Positions 36,152 to 44,431 of a stretch of 64,000 nt of DNA are shown here, one piece after another. The notes below the pieces were generated by a model. That model saw only the letters and a program-made list of their open reading frames with translations, was not told the origin of the DNA and ran no database searches. Source of the stretch: Bradyrhizobium sp. B097 (GTDB taxonomy: Bacteria; Pseudomonadota; Alphaproteobacteria; Rhizobiales; Xanthobacteraceae). The position numbers and the translations under genes are program-made. The stretch lies in contig NZ_CP152412.1 in NCBI RefSeq assembly GCF_038957035.1, positions 6,320,501 to 6,384,500 on the forward strand. Reading direction: 5' to 3'. Position 1 is the stretch's first letter; each line of letters begins with the position of its first letter.

Positions 36152-36889
36152 ATGCGACCACCCCGCTCCGCCATTGCCATCCGCCATGTGGCGTTCGAGG
36201 ACCTCGGGCTGCTGGCCCCGATCATGGAGCGCGCGGGCTGGAGCGTGTCGTTCTGCGATGCGCCGGTGGACGACCTCTCCGATCGCACGGTCAGCGACGC
36301 GGACGTCCTGATCGTGCTGGGCGGCCCGATCGGGGTCTACGAGACCGACACCTATCCGTTCCTCTCGACCGAGCTTGCGCTGTTGGAACGCCGGCTCCGC
36401 CGCGGACTGCCGACGCTCGGCATCTGCCTCGGCGCGCAACTGATGGCGCAGGCGCTCGGCGGCCGCGTGTTCCCGGGCAAGGTCAAGGAAATCGGCTGGG
36501 GCCCGGTCGAGCTGACGCCGGACGGCAAATCGTCCTGCCTGCGCAACCTGCAGACAAAAGTGCTGCACTGGCACGGCGACACGTTCGACCTGCCCAGGGA
36601 TGCCGTGCGGCTGGCCTCCAACGCCAATTACGAGAACCAGGCCTTCGCCTGGGGCCGCAACGCACTCGCGCTGCAATTCCACCTCGAGGCCAATCCGCGG
36701 CAGCTCGAGGAATGGTATGTCGGCCACGCCGTCGAACTGTCGGCGGCGAAAGTCTCGATATCAGAACTGCGCGCGACGACGCAGGCGCTGGCGAGGCCGG
36801 TCGCCGCGCAAGCCGAGCAGGTGTTCAGCGACTGGCTGTTGTCCATCGCACCAAGCGACAGCGTGCTTCGTTCCAGTGCAGGTGCGTGA
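36152..36889 (+). CDS. Class I glutamine-amidotransferase-like protein
   Basis: The 245-residue protein has the triad of class I GATases: nucleophile Cys in LGICLGAQLMA, His in LQFHLEANP and Glu two residues later. It resembles the YfeJ/GMP-synthase-like stand-alone hydrolases, and the early VLGGPIGVYETDTYPFL is typical. No synthase partner is adjacent, so it may hydrolyse gamma-glutamyl compounds. A TTG at 36146 could add two residues; the ATG at 36152 is used. Its stop abuts the stop of the convergent SMP-30 gene with no spacer. Confidence 0.88.
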   Translation: MRPPRSAIAIRHVAFEDLGLLAPIMERAGWSVSFCDAPVDDLSDRTVSDADVLIVLGGPIGVYETDTYPFLSTELALLERRLRRGLPTLGICLGAQLMAQALGGRVFPGKVKEIGWGPVELTPDGKSSCLRNLQTKVLHWHGDTFDLPRDAVRLASNANYENQAFAWGRNALALQFHLEANPRQLEEWYVGHAVELSAAKVSISELRATTQALARPVAAQAEQVFSDWLLSIAPSDSVLRSSAGA

Positions 36890-37792
36890 CTATCCGTCGA
36901 GCCCGCTGATATCGGCGACCAGCACCGTTCCCGTCACCGATTCCGTGATGTAGAGCCGGTCGCGATTGGCACCGCCGATCGCGACATTGGTGCAGCTCTG
37001 ACCGGCGCAGGACTTGATCCGCGCGATGCACTCGCCGTTCGGCGCGAACACGAAGACGTGGCCGAGCGAGGCGTGCGAGACGAACAGCCGCCCCGCCCCG
37101 TCCATCGTCATGCCGTCGGGTCCGCTCGGGCCGAACAGCGAGCAGAAACGGCCGACCTTGGACACGCTGCCGTCCTTCATGAACGGCGCACGCCACACCG
37201 CATTGTCGCGCGTCATGGCGACGAACAGCACCGCCTCGTGCGGATCCAGCACCAGCCCGTTCGGGCTGATACCGGTGTCGATCAGGCAGTCGAGCTGCCC
37301 GCTGGTTTTCAAACGATAGACCCGGCCGGTCGGATCGTGCAGCCCGGTCTGGCCCTGGTCGGTGAAGTAGATATCGCCGTTCGAGGCGATGTGCAGATCG
37401 TTGCAGCCGCGGAACGATTCAGAATTGCGCGAACGCAGCAGCGACGTGACCTCGCCCGATTTGGCATCGAGCTCCATCAGCCCGTGCCGGTAGTCGGCGA
37501 TCAGGATGCGGCCCATCGGATCGATCTTCAGCCCGTTCGGCCAGCCGTCATATTCGGCGACCTGCGTCCATGACTTGTCCGGCGCAATCCTGAAGATGCG
37601 GCCGAACGGAATGTCGACGATGTAGAGGTTGCCATCGGCATCGAACGATGGTCCCTCGATGAAGCAGTCGGTCACCGCGCCCGGCCGGTTGGCGTCGGCC
37701 CATTCGCTCGCCACCTTGCGGCGGAATTCAGCCGGCACAGCGGAGAAGACCTCGGTCGGGATCAGTTTCGGCGGCGTTTCCAGGAACATCAT
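36890..37792 (-). CDS. SMP-30/gluconolactonase-family protein (second copy)
   Basis: The 300-residue beta-propeller lactonase-like protein has metal ligands Glu in FIEGPSFD, Asn in CNDLHIA, Asn in SPNGLVLDP and Asp in GPDGMTMD. It differs clearly from the lactonase at 9360 and has extra cysteines (CAGQSC near the C-terminus). A longer frame to 38053 is only a translation of the GTCATTGCGAG repeat, so the ATG at 37792 is used. The substrate is unknown. Confidence 0.88.
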   Translation of the reverse strand: MMFLETPPKLIPTEVFSAVPAEFRRKVASEWADANRPGAVTDCFIEGPSFDADGNLYIVDIPFGRIFRIAPDKSWTQVAEYDGWPNGLKIDPMGRILIADYRHGLMELDAKSGEVTSLLRSRNSESFRGCNDLHIASNGDIYFTDQGQTGLHDPTGRVYRLKTSGQLDCLIDTGISPNGLVLDPHEAVLFVAMTRDNAVWRAPFMKDGSVSKVGRFCSLFGPSGPDGMTMDGAGRLFVSHASLGHVFVFAPNGECIARIKSCAGQSCTNVAIGGANRDRLYITESVTGTVLVADISGLDG

Positions 37793-37841
37793 TGTTGGTT
37801 CACCCGTTGGCGGAACGGGTGGACCATAGATCGATCCATTC

Positions 37842-37917
37842 GTCATTGCGAGTGAAGCGAAGCAATCCATCTCTCGGCAAGCGGAGGTATGGATTGCTTC
37901 GCTACGCTCGCAATGAC
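37842..37917. repeat. Palindromic repeat, GTCATTGCGAG family (copy 3)
   Basis: GTCATTGCGAG and CTCGCAATGAC ends with AAGCAATCCAT / ATGGATTGCTTCG arms. It lies between the globin and SMP-30 genes. Confidence 0.9.
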
Positions 37918-37977
37918 GTGGACAGAGCTTCCGCTCGCAGCGAAACCGATGTTCCGCGGCAAGCGCCGACGACCGCC

Positions 37978-38403
37978 CTACTCCGCTGCCTGCGCGCTGC
38001 CATATGCTTCCGAAATCATGTAGCCGGACAGCGTGCCGTAGGCCGCGGTCCATGCGGCGGCGACGTCAGGCGTCCAGGCTTCGCCGAGGCCCTTCTCCAA
38101 GGTCCACAGCAATGCGCCGCCGACCACCGGATAATGCTCGGGCTTGGCGCCATAGCCGACATGGCGCTTGGCAAGCGCGCTCGCGGCGGGAAGCACCGAC
38201 GACAGATTGCTCAATCCATTGACGACGACGGCAAGCGTTCCCATCAGCTTCTTGCGCTGCTCGGTCATGTCAGAGGGAAACATCGCCTTCACGCCGGGCG
38301 CGATCTCGAACAGGCGATCATAGAAGATGACCGCCGCCTGCTCCGAGATCGGTGCGACCTTGGCGAAGGTCTCCTGGACGAGCTTGACCTGGTCTTCCGT
38401 CAT
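37978..38403 (-). CDS. Single-domain bacterial haemoglobin
   Basis: The 141-residue globin of the Vitreoscilla/flavohaemoglobin class has proximal His81 in AKRHVGYGA, Tyr28 (B10) in IFYDRLFEI and Phe near the CD corner (MFPSDM). No reductase domain is attached. It is the last gene after nrtA, nrtB and nrtC on the same strand, 78 bases after nrtC. In Bradyrhizobium a similar haemoglobin is encoded with nitrate-assimilation genes and detoxifies nitric oxide. A nitric-oxide or oxygen role linked to nitrate use is therefore likely here. Confidence 0.93.
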   Translation of the reverse strand: MTEDQVKLVQETFAKVAPISEQAAVIFYDRLFEIAPGVKAMFPSDMTEQRKKLMGTLAVVVNGLSNLSSVLPAASALAKRHVGYGAKPEHYPVVGGALLWTLEKGLGEAWTPDVAAAWTAAYGTLSGYMISEAYGSAQAAE

Positions 38404-38481
38404 GTGTGCCTCCGTGCACGCTGCTTCCTCGCCGCGCCATTGCGGCGAGACAGAAAGGCTCTCACGTGAGCGAGGCGCTGC

Positions 38482-39276
38482 TCATGCCGCCTCGATGAAG
38501 CTGTGGCGCTCATAGAGGAATTCGAGCACGCGCTGCCGACACTTCAGGTAGCCGGGGTTGGTTGCGAGCTCGAGCCGCTTGCGCGGACGCGCCAACGGCA
38601 CCTCGAGCACCTCGCCGATCCGCGCGCTCGGGCCGTTGGTCATCATGACAATGCGATCCGACAGCAGCACGGCCTCGTCGACGTCGTGGGTGATCATCAG
38701 AATGGTGTTGCCGAGCTTCTGGTGCAGCGCCATCACCGAATCCTGCAGATGCGCCCGGGTCAGCGCGTCGAGCGCGCCGAACGGCTCGTCGAGCAGCAGC
38801 ACCTTCGGCTCCATGGCGAGCGCACGCGCGATGCCGACGCGCTGCTTCATGCCGCCCGAGATCTCGCTCGGCCGCTTGTCCTTGGCATGCGCCATCTGCA
38901 CGAGACTCAGATTGTGCATCACCCAGGCCTCGCGCTCGGCCCTGCTCTTGGTCCTGGCAAACACCTTGTCGACGCCGAGCTTGACGTTTTCGTAGACGGT
39001 CAGCCACGGCAGCAGGCTGTGGTTCTGGAATACGACGGCGCGATCCGGCCCCGGCGCGTTGACCTCGCGATTCTCCAAGAGCACGCCACCATTGGTGGCG
39101 CCGGTGAGGCCGGCGACGATATTGAGCAACGTCGACTTGCCGCAGCCGGAATGGCCGATGATCGAAACATATTCGCCCTTCTCGATCGTCAGGCTGATGT
39201 CCTTCAGAACCTCGGTGGTGGCGCTGCCGCGAGTGAAGGTCTTGTCGATGTGGTCGAGCTTCAGATAAGCCTGCAT
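38482..39276 (-). CDS. nrtC: Nitrate/nitrite-type ABC transporter ATP-binding protein
   Basis: The 264-residue ATPase has Walker A GHSGCGKST, signature ISGGMKQRVGIARALAM, Walker B KVLLLDEPFGALD and switch MITHDVDEAV. It is of the NrtD/SsuB/TauB class. It is the single-domain form, without the substrate-binding domain of cyanobacterial NrtC. It lies 10 bases downstream of the permease gene in the nrtA-nrtB-nrtC-globin operon and would energise nitrate, nitrite or a related anion uptake. Confidence 0.92.
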   Translation of the reverse strand: MQAYLKLDHIDKTFTRGSATTEVLKDISLTIEKGEYVSIIGHSGCGKSTLLNIVAGLTGATNGGVLLENREVNAPGPDRAVVFQNHSLLPWLTVYENVKLGVDKVFARTKSRAEREAWVMHNLSLVQMAHAKDKRPSEISGGMKQRVGIARALAMEPKVLLLDEPFGALDALTRAHLQDSVMALHQKLGNTILMITHDVDEAVLLSDRIVMMTNGPSARIGEVLEVPLARPRKRLELATNPGYLKCRQRVLEFLYERHSFIEAA

Positions 39277-39286
39277 GACTTGTCCC

Positions 39287-40189
39287 TCAGTTCGCAGCCG
39301 TGCCGCGGGTTACGATCTTGCCCAGCCCCGCAATCAGGCGGTCGAGCACGAAGCCGATGATGCCGACATAGAACAGCGCCAGGATGATTTCGCTGATGTG
39401 CGAGGAGTTCCACGCGTCCCAGATGAAGAAGCCGATGCCGACGCCGCCGATCAGCATTTCCGCGGCGACGATCGCGAGCCAGGACAGTCCGATGCCGATG
39501 CGCAGGCCGGTGAATATGTAGGGCGCGGCCGCCGGGATCATGATCTTGGTGAAGAACTCCAGCGGATTGAGCTGCACCACGGCGGCAACGTTGCGGTAGT
39601 CCTGCGGAATGTTGCGGATGCCGACCGCGGTGTTGATGATGATCGGCCACACCGAGGTGATGAAGATGACGAAGATCGCCGAGGGCTGGCCGTCGCGGAA
39701 GGCGGCGAGCGACAGCGGCAGCCAGGCCAGCGGCGGGATTGTGCGCAGCACCTGGAACAGCGGATCGAGCCCGCGCATCGCCCAGACCGACTGGCCGACC
39801 AGCGTACCGAGCGCGATACCCGCGATTGCCGCCAGCGAATAGCCGTAGGCGACACGCTGAAGGCTGGCGGAGAGATGCCAGAACAGGCCTTTGTCGATGC
39901 CGCCGTTGTCGAAGAACGGATCGAGGATCAGCTCCCTGGTGTCCTTGAACACTTTGGAAGGCGGCGGCAGGCTGGAGCCGGCGCGCCGGCAGATCAGCTC
40001 CCACACCACCAGCAGCAGCGCGATCACGATCAGCGGCGGCACCACGCGCGCCGCAGTCTCCTTCGCCATCTTGGCGTAGGTCTCGGCGCGCGACGCGCGC
40101 TTCGGCGTCATGGTCACGACCGGCGCCGCGGCAGCAGCCTGCGGGATCGCCACCGCCGACATTTCGGTTTTCATGGCAGGCATCGACAT
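39287..40189 (-). CDS. nrtB: Nitrate/nitrite-type ABC transporter permease
   Basis: The 300-residue inner-membrane permease has an early cytoplasmic stretch, six hydrophobic segments and the motif NVAAVVQLNPLEFFTKIMIPAAAP, the EAA loop of the NrtB/SsuC/TauC group. RTIPPLAWLPLSLAAF and WLAIVAAEML are typical of nitrate and cyanate permeases. ATG 40189 is preferred over 40228 because GGAG lies upstream; an ATG at 40183 is also possible. It is co-transcribed with nrtA and nrtC. Confidence 0.9.
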   Translation of the reverse strand: MSMPAMKTEMSAVAIPQAAAAAPVVTMTPKRASRAETYAKMAKETAARVVPPLIVIALLLVVWELICRRAGSSLPPPSKVFKDTRELILDPFFDNGGIDKGLFWHLSASLQRVAYGYSLAAIAGIALGTLVGQSVWAMRGLDPLFQVLRTIPPLAWLPLSLAAFRDGQPSAIFVIFITSVWPIIINTAVGIRNIPQDYRNVAAVVQLNPLEFFTKIMIPAAAPYIFTGLRIGIGLSWLAIVAAEMLIGGVGIGFFIWDAWNSSHISEIILALFYVGIIGFVLDRLIAGLGKIVTRGTAAN

Positions 40190-40249
40190 TGACAGACAAT
40201 CTCCGTGGTCAGGCGACGGGCCGCGCAAGAGAACGCGGCCCTATGGGGC

Positions 40250-41566
40250 TCAAACGTCGACACGCTTGATGGACAGCGACTTCAGGTAAGCGGCGGGATC
40301 GGCGGGATCGAACACCTTGCCGTCGAAGAAGGTCTCCTTGCCGCGCGAGGTCGAGGTTGGAATCTCAGATGCCGGCACGCCGAGCTCCTTGGCCGCCTCC
40401 TTCCAGAGATCCTCGCGGTTGACCTTGGCGATCAGCGCCTTGGTGTCGAAACCCGCCTCGTACTTGCCCCAGCGGATGTCCTCGGTGAGGAACCAGAGGT
40501 CGTGGCTCTGGTAGGGGTAGGACGCGTTGTCCTTCCAGAACCGCATCTGCTGCGGCGAGTTCTCGACCACGCGGCCGGTGCCGTAGTCGAACTTGCCCTT
40601 CATGCGATCGGTGATGTCCTCGACCGGGCAGTTGATCCACTGCCGCTTGGCGCAGATCGCGGCGGTCTCCTCGCGGTTCTCAGCCTTCTCGCACCACTGC
40701 TGCGCTTCCATCACCGCCATCAGCAGCGCCTTCGCGGCCTTCGGGTTCTTGTCGACCCAGGCGGCGCGCAGGCCGAACGATTTCTCCGGATGCTTGTCCC
40801 AGAGCTCGCCGGTGGTGATCGCGGTGTAGCCGATCTCCTGGTGGATCAGCTGCAGATTCCACGGCTCGCAGACGCAGAAGCAATCCATCGTGCCGACCTT
40901 CATGTTGGCTACCATCTGCGCGGGCGGCACCACGATGGTCTCGATATCCTTGTCGGGATCGATGCCGCCGGCGGCGAGCCAGTAGCGGATCCAGAGGTCA
41001 TGCGTGCCGCCCGGGAAGGTCATGGCCGCCTTGACGGCCTTGCCGCCGGCCTTCTTTTTCTCGAGTGCCGGCTTGAACGGCGTGGTGTCGACGCCGATCT
41101 TGAGATCGGCATATTCCTTGGCGACCGAGATGCACTGACCGTTCAGATTGAGCCGCGCCATGATGTACATCGGCGTCGGTTGATTGTTCTGCGTCACCTT
41201 GCCGGCCGAGATCAGATACGGCATCGGGGTCAGGATATGCGCGCCGTCGATGCCGTTGCCCTCGGAGCCGAGCACGAGATTGTCGCGCGTGGTGCCCCAC
41301 GAGGCCTGCTTCTGCACCTCGACGTCGGGCATGCCGTATTTGGCGAAGATGCCCTTCTCCTTGGCGACGAACAGCGGCGAGGCGTCGGTGAGCGCGATGA
41401 AGCCGAGCTTGGCGCCCTTCACTTCCGGACCCGCACCCTGCGCGAATGCACCAGCGGGAAAATTCAGCTTGGCTGCGGCGAGCAGCGCGGCGGCGCCGCT
41501 GGTTGCCTTCAGGAGCTGGCGACGGCTGATCGCGCGGCCTCGGGGCGTGTTGCTGGGCTTGGTCAT
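40250..41566 (-). CDS. nrtA: Nitrate-type ABC transporter substrate-binding protein
   Basis: The 438-residue protein has a twin-arginine signal (SRRQLLKATSGAAALL, ending GAFAQ), so it is exported folded. The mature protein matches NrtA/CmpA binding proteins: GFIALTDASPLFVAKEKG, ASWGTTRDNLVLGSEG, IDGAHILTPMPYLIS and a late YPYQSHDLWFLTEDIRWG. Nitrate is favoured over bicarbonate because of the sigma-54 promoter and adjacent globin. The ATG at 41566 begins the Tat signal and has AAAGGA upstream; 41659 adds an unsupported basic extension. It is the first gene of the operon. Confidence 0.92.
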   Translation of the reverse strand: MTKPSNTPRGRAISRRQLLKATSGAAALLAAAKLNFPAGAFAQGAGPEVKGAKLGFIALTDASPLFVAKEKGIFAKYGMPDVEVQKQASWGTTRDNLVLGSEGNGIDGAHILTPMPYLISAGKVTQNNQPTPMYIMARLNLNGQCISVAKEYADLKIGVDTTPFKPALEKKKAGGKAVKAAMTFPGGTHDLWIRYWLAAGGIDPDKDIETIVVPPAQMVANMKVGTMDCFCVCEPWNLQLIHQEIGYTAITTGELWDKHPEKSFGLRAAWVDKNPKAAKALLMAVMEAQQWCEKAENREETAAICAKRQWINCPVEDITDRMKGKFDYGTGRVVENSPQQMRFWKDNASYPYQSHDLWFLTEDIRWGKYEAGFDTKALIAKVNREDLWKEAAKELGVPASEIPTSTSRGKETFFDGKVFDPADPAAYLKSLSIKRVDV

Positions 41567-41744
41567 CGGTCGTCCTTTGCGTCGTTGCGTTACGGTGTTG
41601 CGTCTTTGCGTCGAGCACCGTTCATCGGGTGGCGACGCGCGCAGGGCGCAAAAGGGCATGCACCGGGGAGGCCCGGTCTGGCGGCGTCAGAAATCCGATG
41701 GGGTGGCCTCGAGGGACGGCGTCAATGGCGTCAGCACCTGACTA

Positions 41745-41761
41745 TTCAAGCCTTGTGCCAA
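41745..41761 (-). promoter_or_regulatory. Sigma-54 promoter for nrtA operon
   Basis: On the minus strand TTGGCAC-AAGGC-TTGAA matches the RpoN -24/-12 consensus TGGCAC-N5-TTGC with one mismatch (A for C). The predicted start near 41733 leaves a leader of about 165 bases before nrtA. Sigma-54 control fits NtrC-type nitrogen regulation of nitrate uptake. Confidence 0.7.
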
Positions 41762-41771
41762 GCTACCGCAG

Positions 41772-41838
41772 TGCAAAAATTGATTTTATTGCAATGTTTT
41801 GCGCAACTTGTCGCATCGCGCGCGGAGTCTCCGCGCGC
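41772..41838. promoter_or_regulatory. AT-rich inverted repeat and strong hairpin upstream of the sigma-54 promoter
   Basis: TGCAA and TTGCA (41772-41793) bracket an AT-rich spacer, a possible activator site. Next to it, 41818-41838 reads GCGCGCGGAG-T-CTCCGCGCGC, a 10-base perfect stem that may terminate the dioxygenase transcript ending at 41910. The 343-base gap 41567-41909 otherwise holds the nrtA leader and no gene. Confidence 0.4.
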
Positions 41839-41909
41839 TGCCAAAAAATGCGATTCGCTCAATTCTTGTGCGCCGCACATGAATTGGGCAGAGCGCTTGG
41901 AGGCAGTGA

Positions 41910-42824
41910 TCAGGCGTGTTCGGCGACCTTGGTGCCGAGCGGCGCGGGCGCCATTCCGCCGCCGGGCTTCACGTGGAATTCGTAGGTCATCAGGCTCCAC
42001 GGGCCATCCGACCGCTGGCCGTCGGGCATCACAGGATCGGTGTGTCGCTCGACCTTGGCGATCAGTTCGTCCTTCACGCCGAACACGACATCGGAGTCGA
42101 TGTACTTGTCGCCTTCGACGAACACATGCGTGATCAGCGGCTCATGGCCCTTGGCATTGACCAGGAAGTGCACATGCGCCGGCCGCATCGGATGCCGGTT
42201 GGTCTGCGTGATCATCTGCCCGACCGGACCATCGGTCGGGATCGGATAGCTGCACGGCACGATGGTGCGGAAGAAGAAGCGGCCGTCGGCATCGGTGACG
42301 AAGCGCGCCCGCGAGGACGGGCCTTCGGTGGCATAACTCGGCTTCTGCGAGTCATAGAAACCGTCGTCGTCCGCGTGCCAGATATCGACCGGCACATTGG
42401 CCAGCGGCTTGCCGTCGAGATCGGTGACCCGGCTTTGAACGAACATGCGCTCGCCGGGCAGGCTTGCCGAGATGTCGGTGCCGTGCGGCGTCACCTTGTG
42501 CTCGCCGACATAGAACGGGCCGAGCACCGTGGTCTCGGTCGCGCCGTCGCGATCCCTGTGGTTGACCGCATCGACCAGCATCGACACGCCGAGCACGTCG
42601 GACAGCAGGATGAATTCCTGGCGGATGTCGGTGCACTTCTGCCCGGTGCGGGTCAGGAAGCCGATGGCGTGGTCCCATTCCTCGAAGGTGAGATCGGTCT
42701 TGCGCACATAATCGTGCAGCGACTTCACCAGTTCCTGCAGCAGGAACTTGGCCCGCGGATCGGGCGTCTGGTCGAAGCTGCGGATGACGGCTGTGGTGAG
42801 CTCGGTTTCGTTGAACTGGGTCAT
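41910..42824 (-). CDS. Intradiol ring-cleavage dioxygenase (hydroxyquinol/catechol 1,2-dioxygenase type)
   Basis: The 304-residue protein has the N-terminal helical dimerisation domain of catechol/hydroxyquinol 1,2-dioxygenases and the non-haem iron ligands Tyr in DGFYDSQ, Tyr in PCSYPIPTDGP and the two His in RPAHVHFLV. It cleaves an aromatic diol between its hydroxyls to a muconate or maleylacetate. The GFYD and SYPIP loops look hydroxyquinol-like, but the substrate is uncertain. The ATG at 42824 is used. It is divergent from the serine hydrolase gene. Confidence 0.92.
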   Translation of the reverse strand: MTQFNETELTTAVIRSFDQTPDPRAKFLLQELVKSLHDYVRKTDLTFEEWDHAIGFLTRTGQKCTDIRQEFILLSDVLGVSMLVDAVNHRDRDGATETTVLGPFYVGEHKVTPHGTDISASLPGERMFVQSRVTDLDGKPLANVPVDIWHADDDGFYDSQKPSYATEGPSSRARFVTDADGRFFFRTIVPCSYPIPTDGPVGQMITQTNRHPMRPAHVHFLVNAKGHEPLITHVFVEGDKYIDSDVVFGVKDELIAKVERHTDPVMPDGQRSDGPWSLMTYEFHVKPGGGMAPAPLGTKVAEHA

Positions 42825-42972
42825 CTCGGCGTTTCCCTTGACGTATCCCTTGAGGGCACGATTGCGGGCCCGACCGTACACTACCGGCCCGGTGCCGGTA
42901 AGCGGTGGCCGATTGCTGCAGCGGACACTTTTCGGCTATCAAGGCTGCCTCGCCAGCCGGAGAAAATGCCCG

Positions 42973-44247
42973 ATGTTAGCTCCCACGCCTGCCTCGCCCG
43001 AATCCGCGGGAATGTCGACCACCGCCCTCAACCGCCTCGAAGCACATCTGAAGAGCCGCTACATCGATTCCGGCCGCTTTCCCGGCACCCAGCTCCTGAT
43101 CTATCGCCGCGGCAAGATCGTGCATTCCAAGGTTCAGGGCTTTGCCGATCTCGAGCGCAAGGTGCCGGTGAAGGACGACACCATCTTCCGCATCTATTCG
43201 ATGACCAAGCCGATCACCTCGGTCGCCTTCATGATGCTGGTCGAGGAAGGCAAGGTCGCGCTCGACGAGCCGGTCGCCAAATACATTCCGGAATGGAAGA
43301 ACCTCGGCGTGTTCGTCGCCGGCACCGCGCCCGCCTTCCTGACCCGCCCGCCGAGCCGGCCGATGCTCATCGTCGACCTACTGCGCCACACCTCGGGTCT
43401 CACCTACGGCTTCCAGCAGCGCTCCAATGTCGACGCGGCCTATCGCGAAAAGAAGATCGGCGAGGTCATCAAGGCCGGCACGCTCGACAGCATGATCGAG
43501 GATCTGGCGAAAATCCCGCTGGAGTTCTCGCCCGGCGAAGCCTGGAATTACTCGGTCTCCACCGACGTGCTCGGCTATCTCGTCGGCAAGATCTCAGGTC
43601 AGCCGTTCGAGCAGTTCCTGAAGGAGCGGATCTTCAAGCCGCTCGGCATGAACGATACCGACTTCTTCGTGCCGGCCGACAAGGCGCACCGCTTTGCCGC
43701 CTGCTATTCCGCCGACCCGCAGGGCGGCTTCAACCCGCTCGCCGCCGAGCGCAAGGGCACGCTGACGCTGCAGGACGATCCGACCACCAGTTCGTTCCTG
43801 TCGCCGCCCTCGCTGGTCTCCGGCGGCGGCGGGCTGTGCTCGACCGCGGCCGACTATCTGACCTTCTGCCGCGCGCTGCTCAACGGCGGCGAGCTCGGCG
43901 GCGTCCGGCTGCTCGGCCCGAAGACGCTGAAGCTGATGGCCACCAACCATCTGCCCGGCGGCGTCGACCTGCCGGCGATGTCGCGCTCGATGTTCGCCGA
44001 AGCCGCCTATAACGGCATCGGCTTCGGCCTCGGCTTCGCCGTCACCATGCACCCGGCGCAGACCCTGATCGCGGGCAGCCCAGGCGAATTCAACTGGGGC
44101 GGCGCCGCGACGACATCGTTCTTCATCGATCCGGCCGAGGAGCTGATCACGATCTTCATGACCCAGGTGCTGCCGTCGAGCGCCTATCCGCTGCGGCGCG
44201 AACTGCGCACCATGGTCTACGCCGCGATCACCGAGAGCAATCTCTGA
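42973..44247 (+). CDS. Beta-lactamase-fold serine hydrolase (class C/esterase EstB-like)
   Basis: The 424-residue protein has the nucleophile motif SMTK (Ser-x-x-Lys) in FRIYSMTKPITSVAF, Tyr in WNYSVSTDVLG as the second-motif base, and LLRHTSGLTYG. A C-terminal FNWGGAATTSFF corresponds to the third motif, Trp-Gly-Gly. These proteins act as esterases, transpeptidase-like or lactone hydrolases, more often than as true beta-lactamases. No signal peptide is visible from the ATG at 42973, so it is probably cytoplasmic. The substrate is unknown. Confidence 0.9.
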   Translation: MLAPTPASPESAGMSTTALNRLEAHLKSRYIDSGRFPGTQLLIYRRGKIVHSKVQGFADLERKVPVKDDTIFRIYSMTKPITSVAFMMLVEEGKVALDEPVAKYIPEWKNLGVFVAGTAPAFLTRPPSRPMLIVDLLRHTSGLTYGFQQRSNVDAAYREKKIGEVIKAGTLDSMIEDLAKIPLEFSPGEAWNYSVSTDVLGYLVGKISGQPFEQFLKERIFKPLGMNDTDFFVPADKAHRFAACYSADPQGGFNPLAAERKGTLTLQDDPTTSSFLSPPSLVSGGGGLCSTAADYLTFCRALLNGGELGGVRLLGPKTLKLMATNHLPGGVDLPAMSRSMFAEAAYNGIGFGLGFAVTMHPAQTLIAGSPGEFNWGGAATTSFFIDPAEELITIFMTQVLPSSAYPLRRELRTMVYAAITESNL

Positions 44248-44281
44248 CCCGCCACCTTTCCGCGGCGCACAAACCTCGTTT

Positions 44282-44330
44282 GAGCATGATCCTTCCGGAA
44301 AACCGCTTCGCACTTTTCCGGATCATGCTC
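44282..44330. repeat. Inverted repeat, GAGCATGATCC family
   Basis: GAGCATGATCC and GGATCATGCTC are perfect inverted ends with inner TTCCGGAAAA / TTTTCCGG arms. It lies between the serine hydrolase and histidine kinase genes, where it could act as a terminator. Confidence 0.85.
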
Positions 44331-44431
44331 TGTGCGCCGCGAAATTCTTCCGATTGCTGGTCATTTCCTTTGGCGGACTTTTCCCGCTTCCCCTAAGCTC
44401 ACCGCAAAACGGGCACCGACCCGGGGACATC

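Noticed and set aside
37793..38053. N-terminal extension of the second SMP-30 protein
   Set aside because: The extra 87 codons translate the GTCATTGCGAG repeat and overlap the globin gene end.
40205..42133. Open frame of 642 codons on the + strand across nrtA and its promoter
   Set aside because: It is antisense to nrtA and the dioxygenase end, runs through the sigma-54 promoter and hairpin, and has no recognisable domain.
41916..44012. Open frame of 698 codons on the + strand
   Set aside because: The first half is antisense to the dioxygenase and the second is a shifted frame of the serine hydrolase. It is not a fusion gene.
42973..44247. Antibiotic-resistance beta-lactamase
   Set aside because: The SMTK and Tyr motifs show the fold, but there is no signal peptide and the second and third motifs are esterase-like (YSV, WGG). 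Resistance is not supported.
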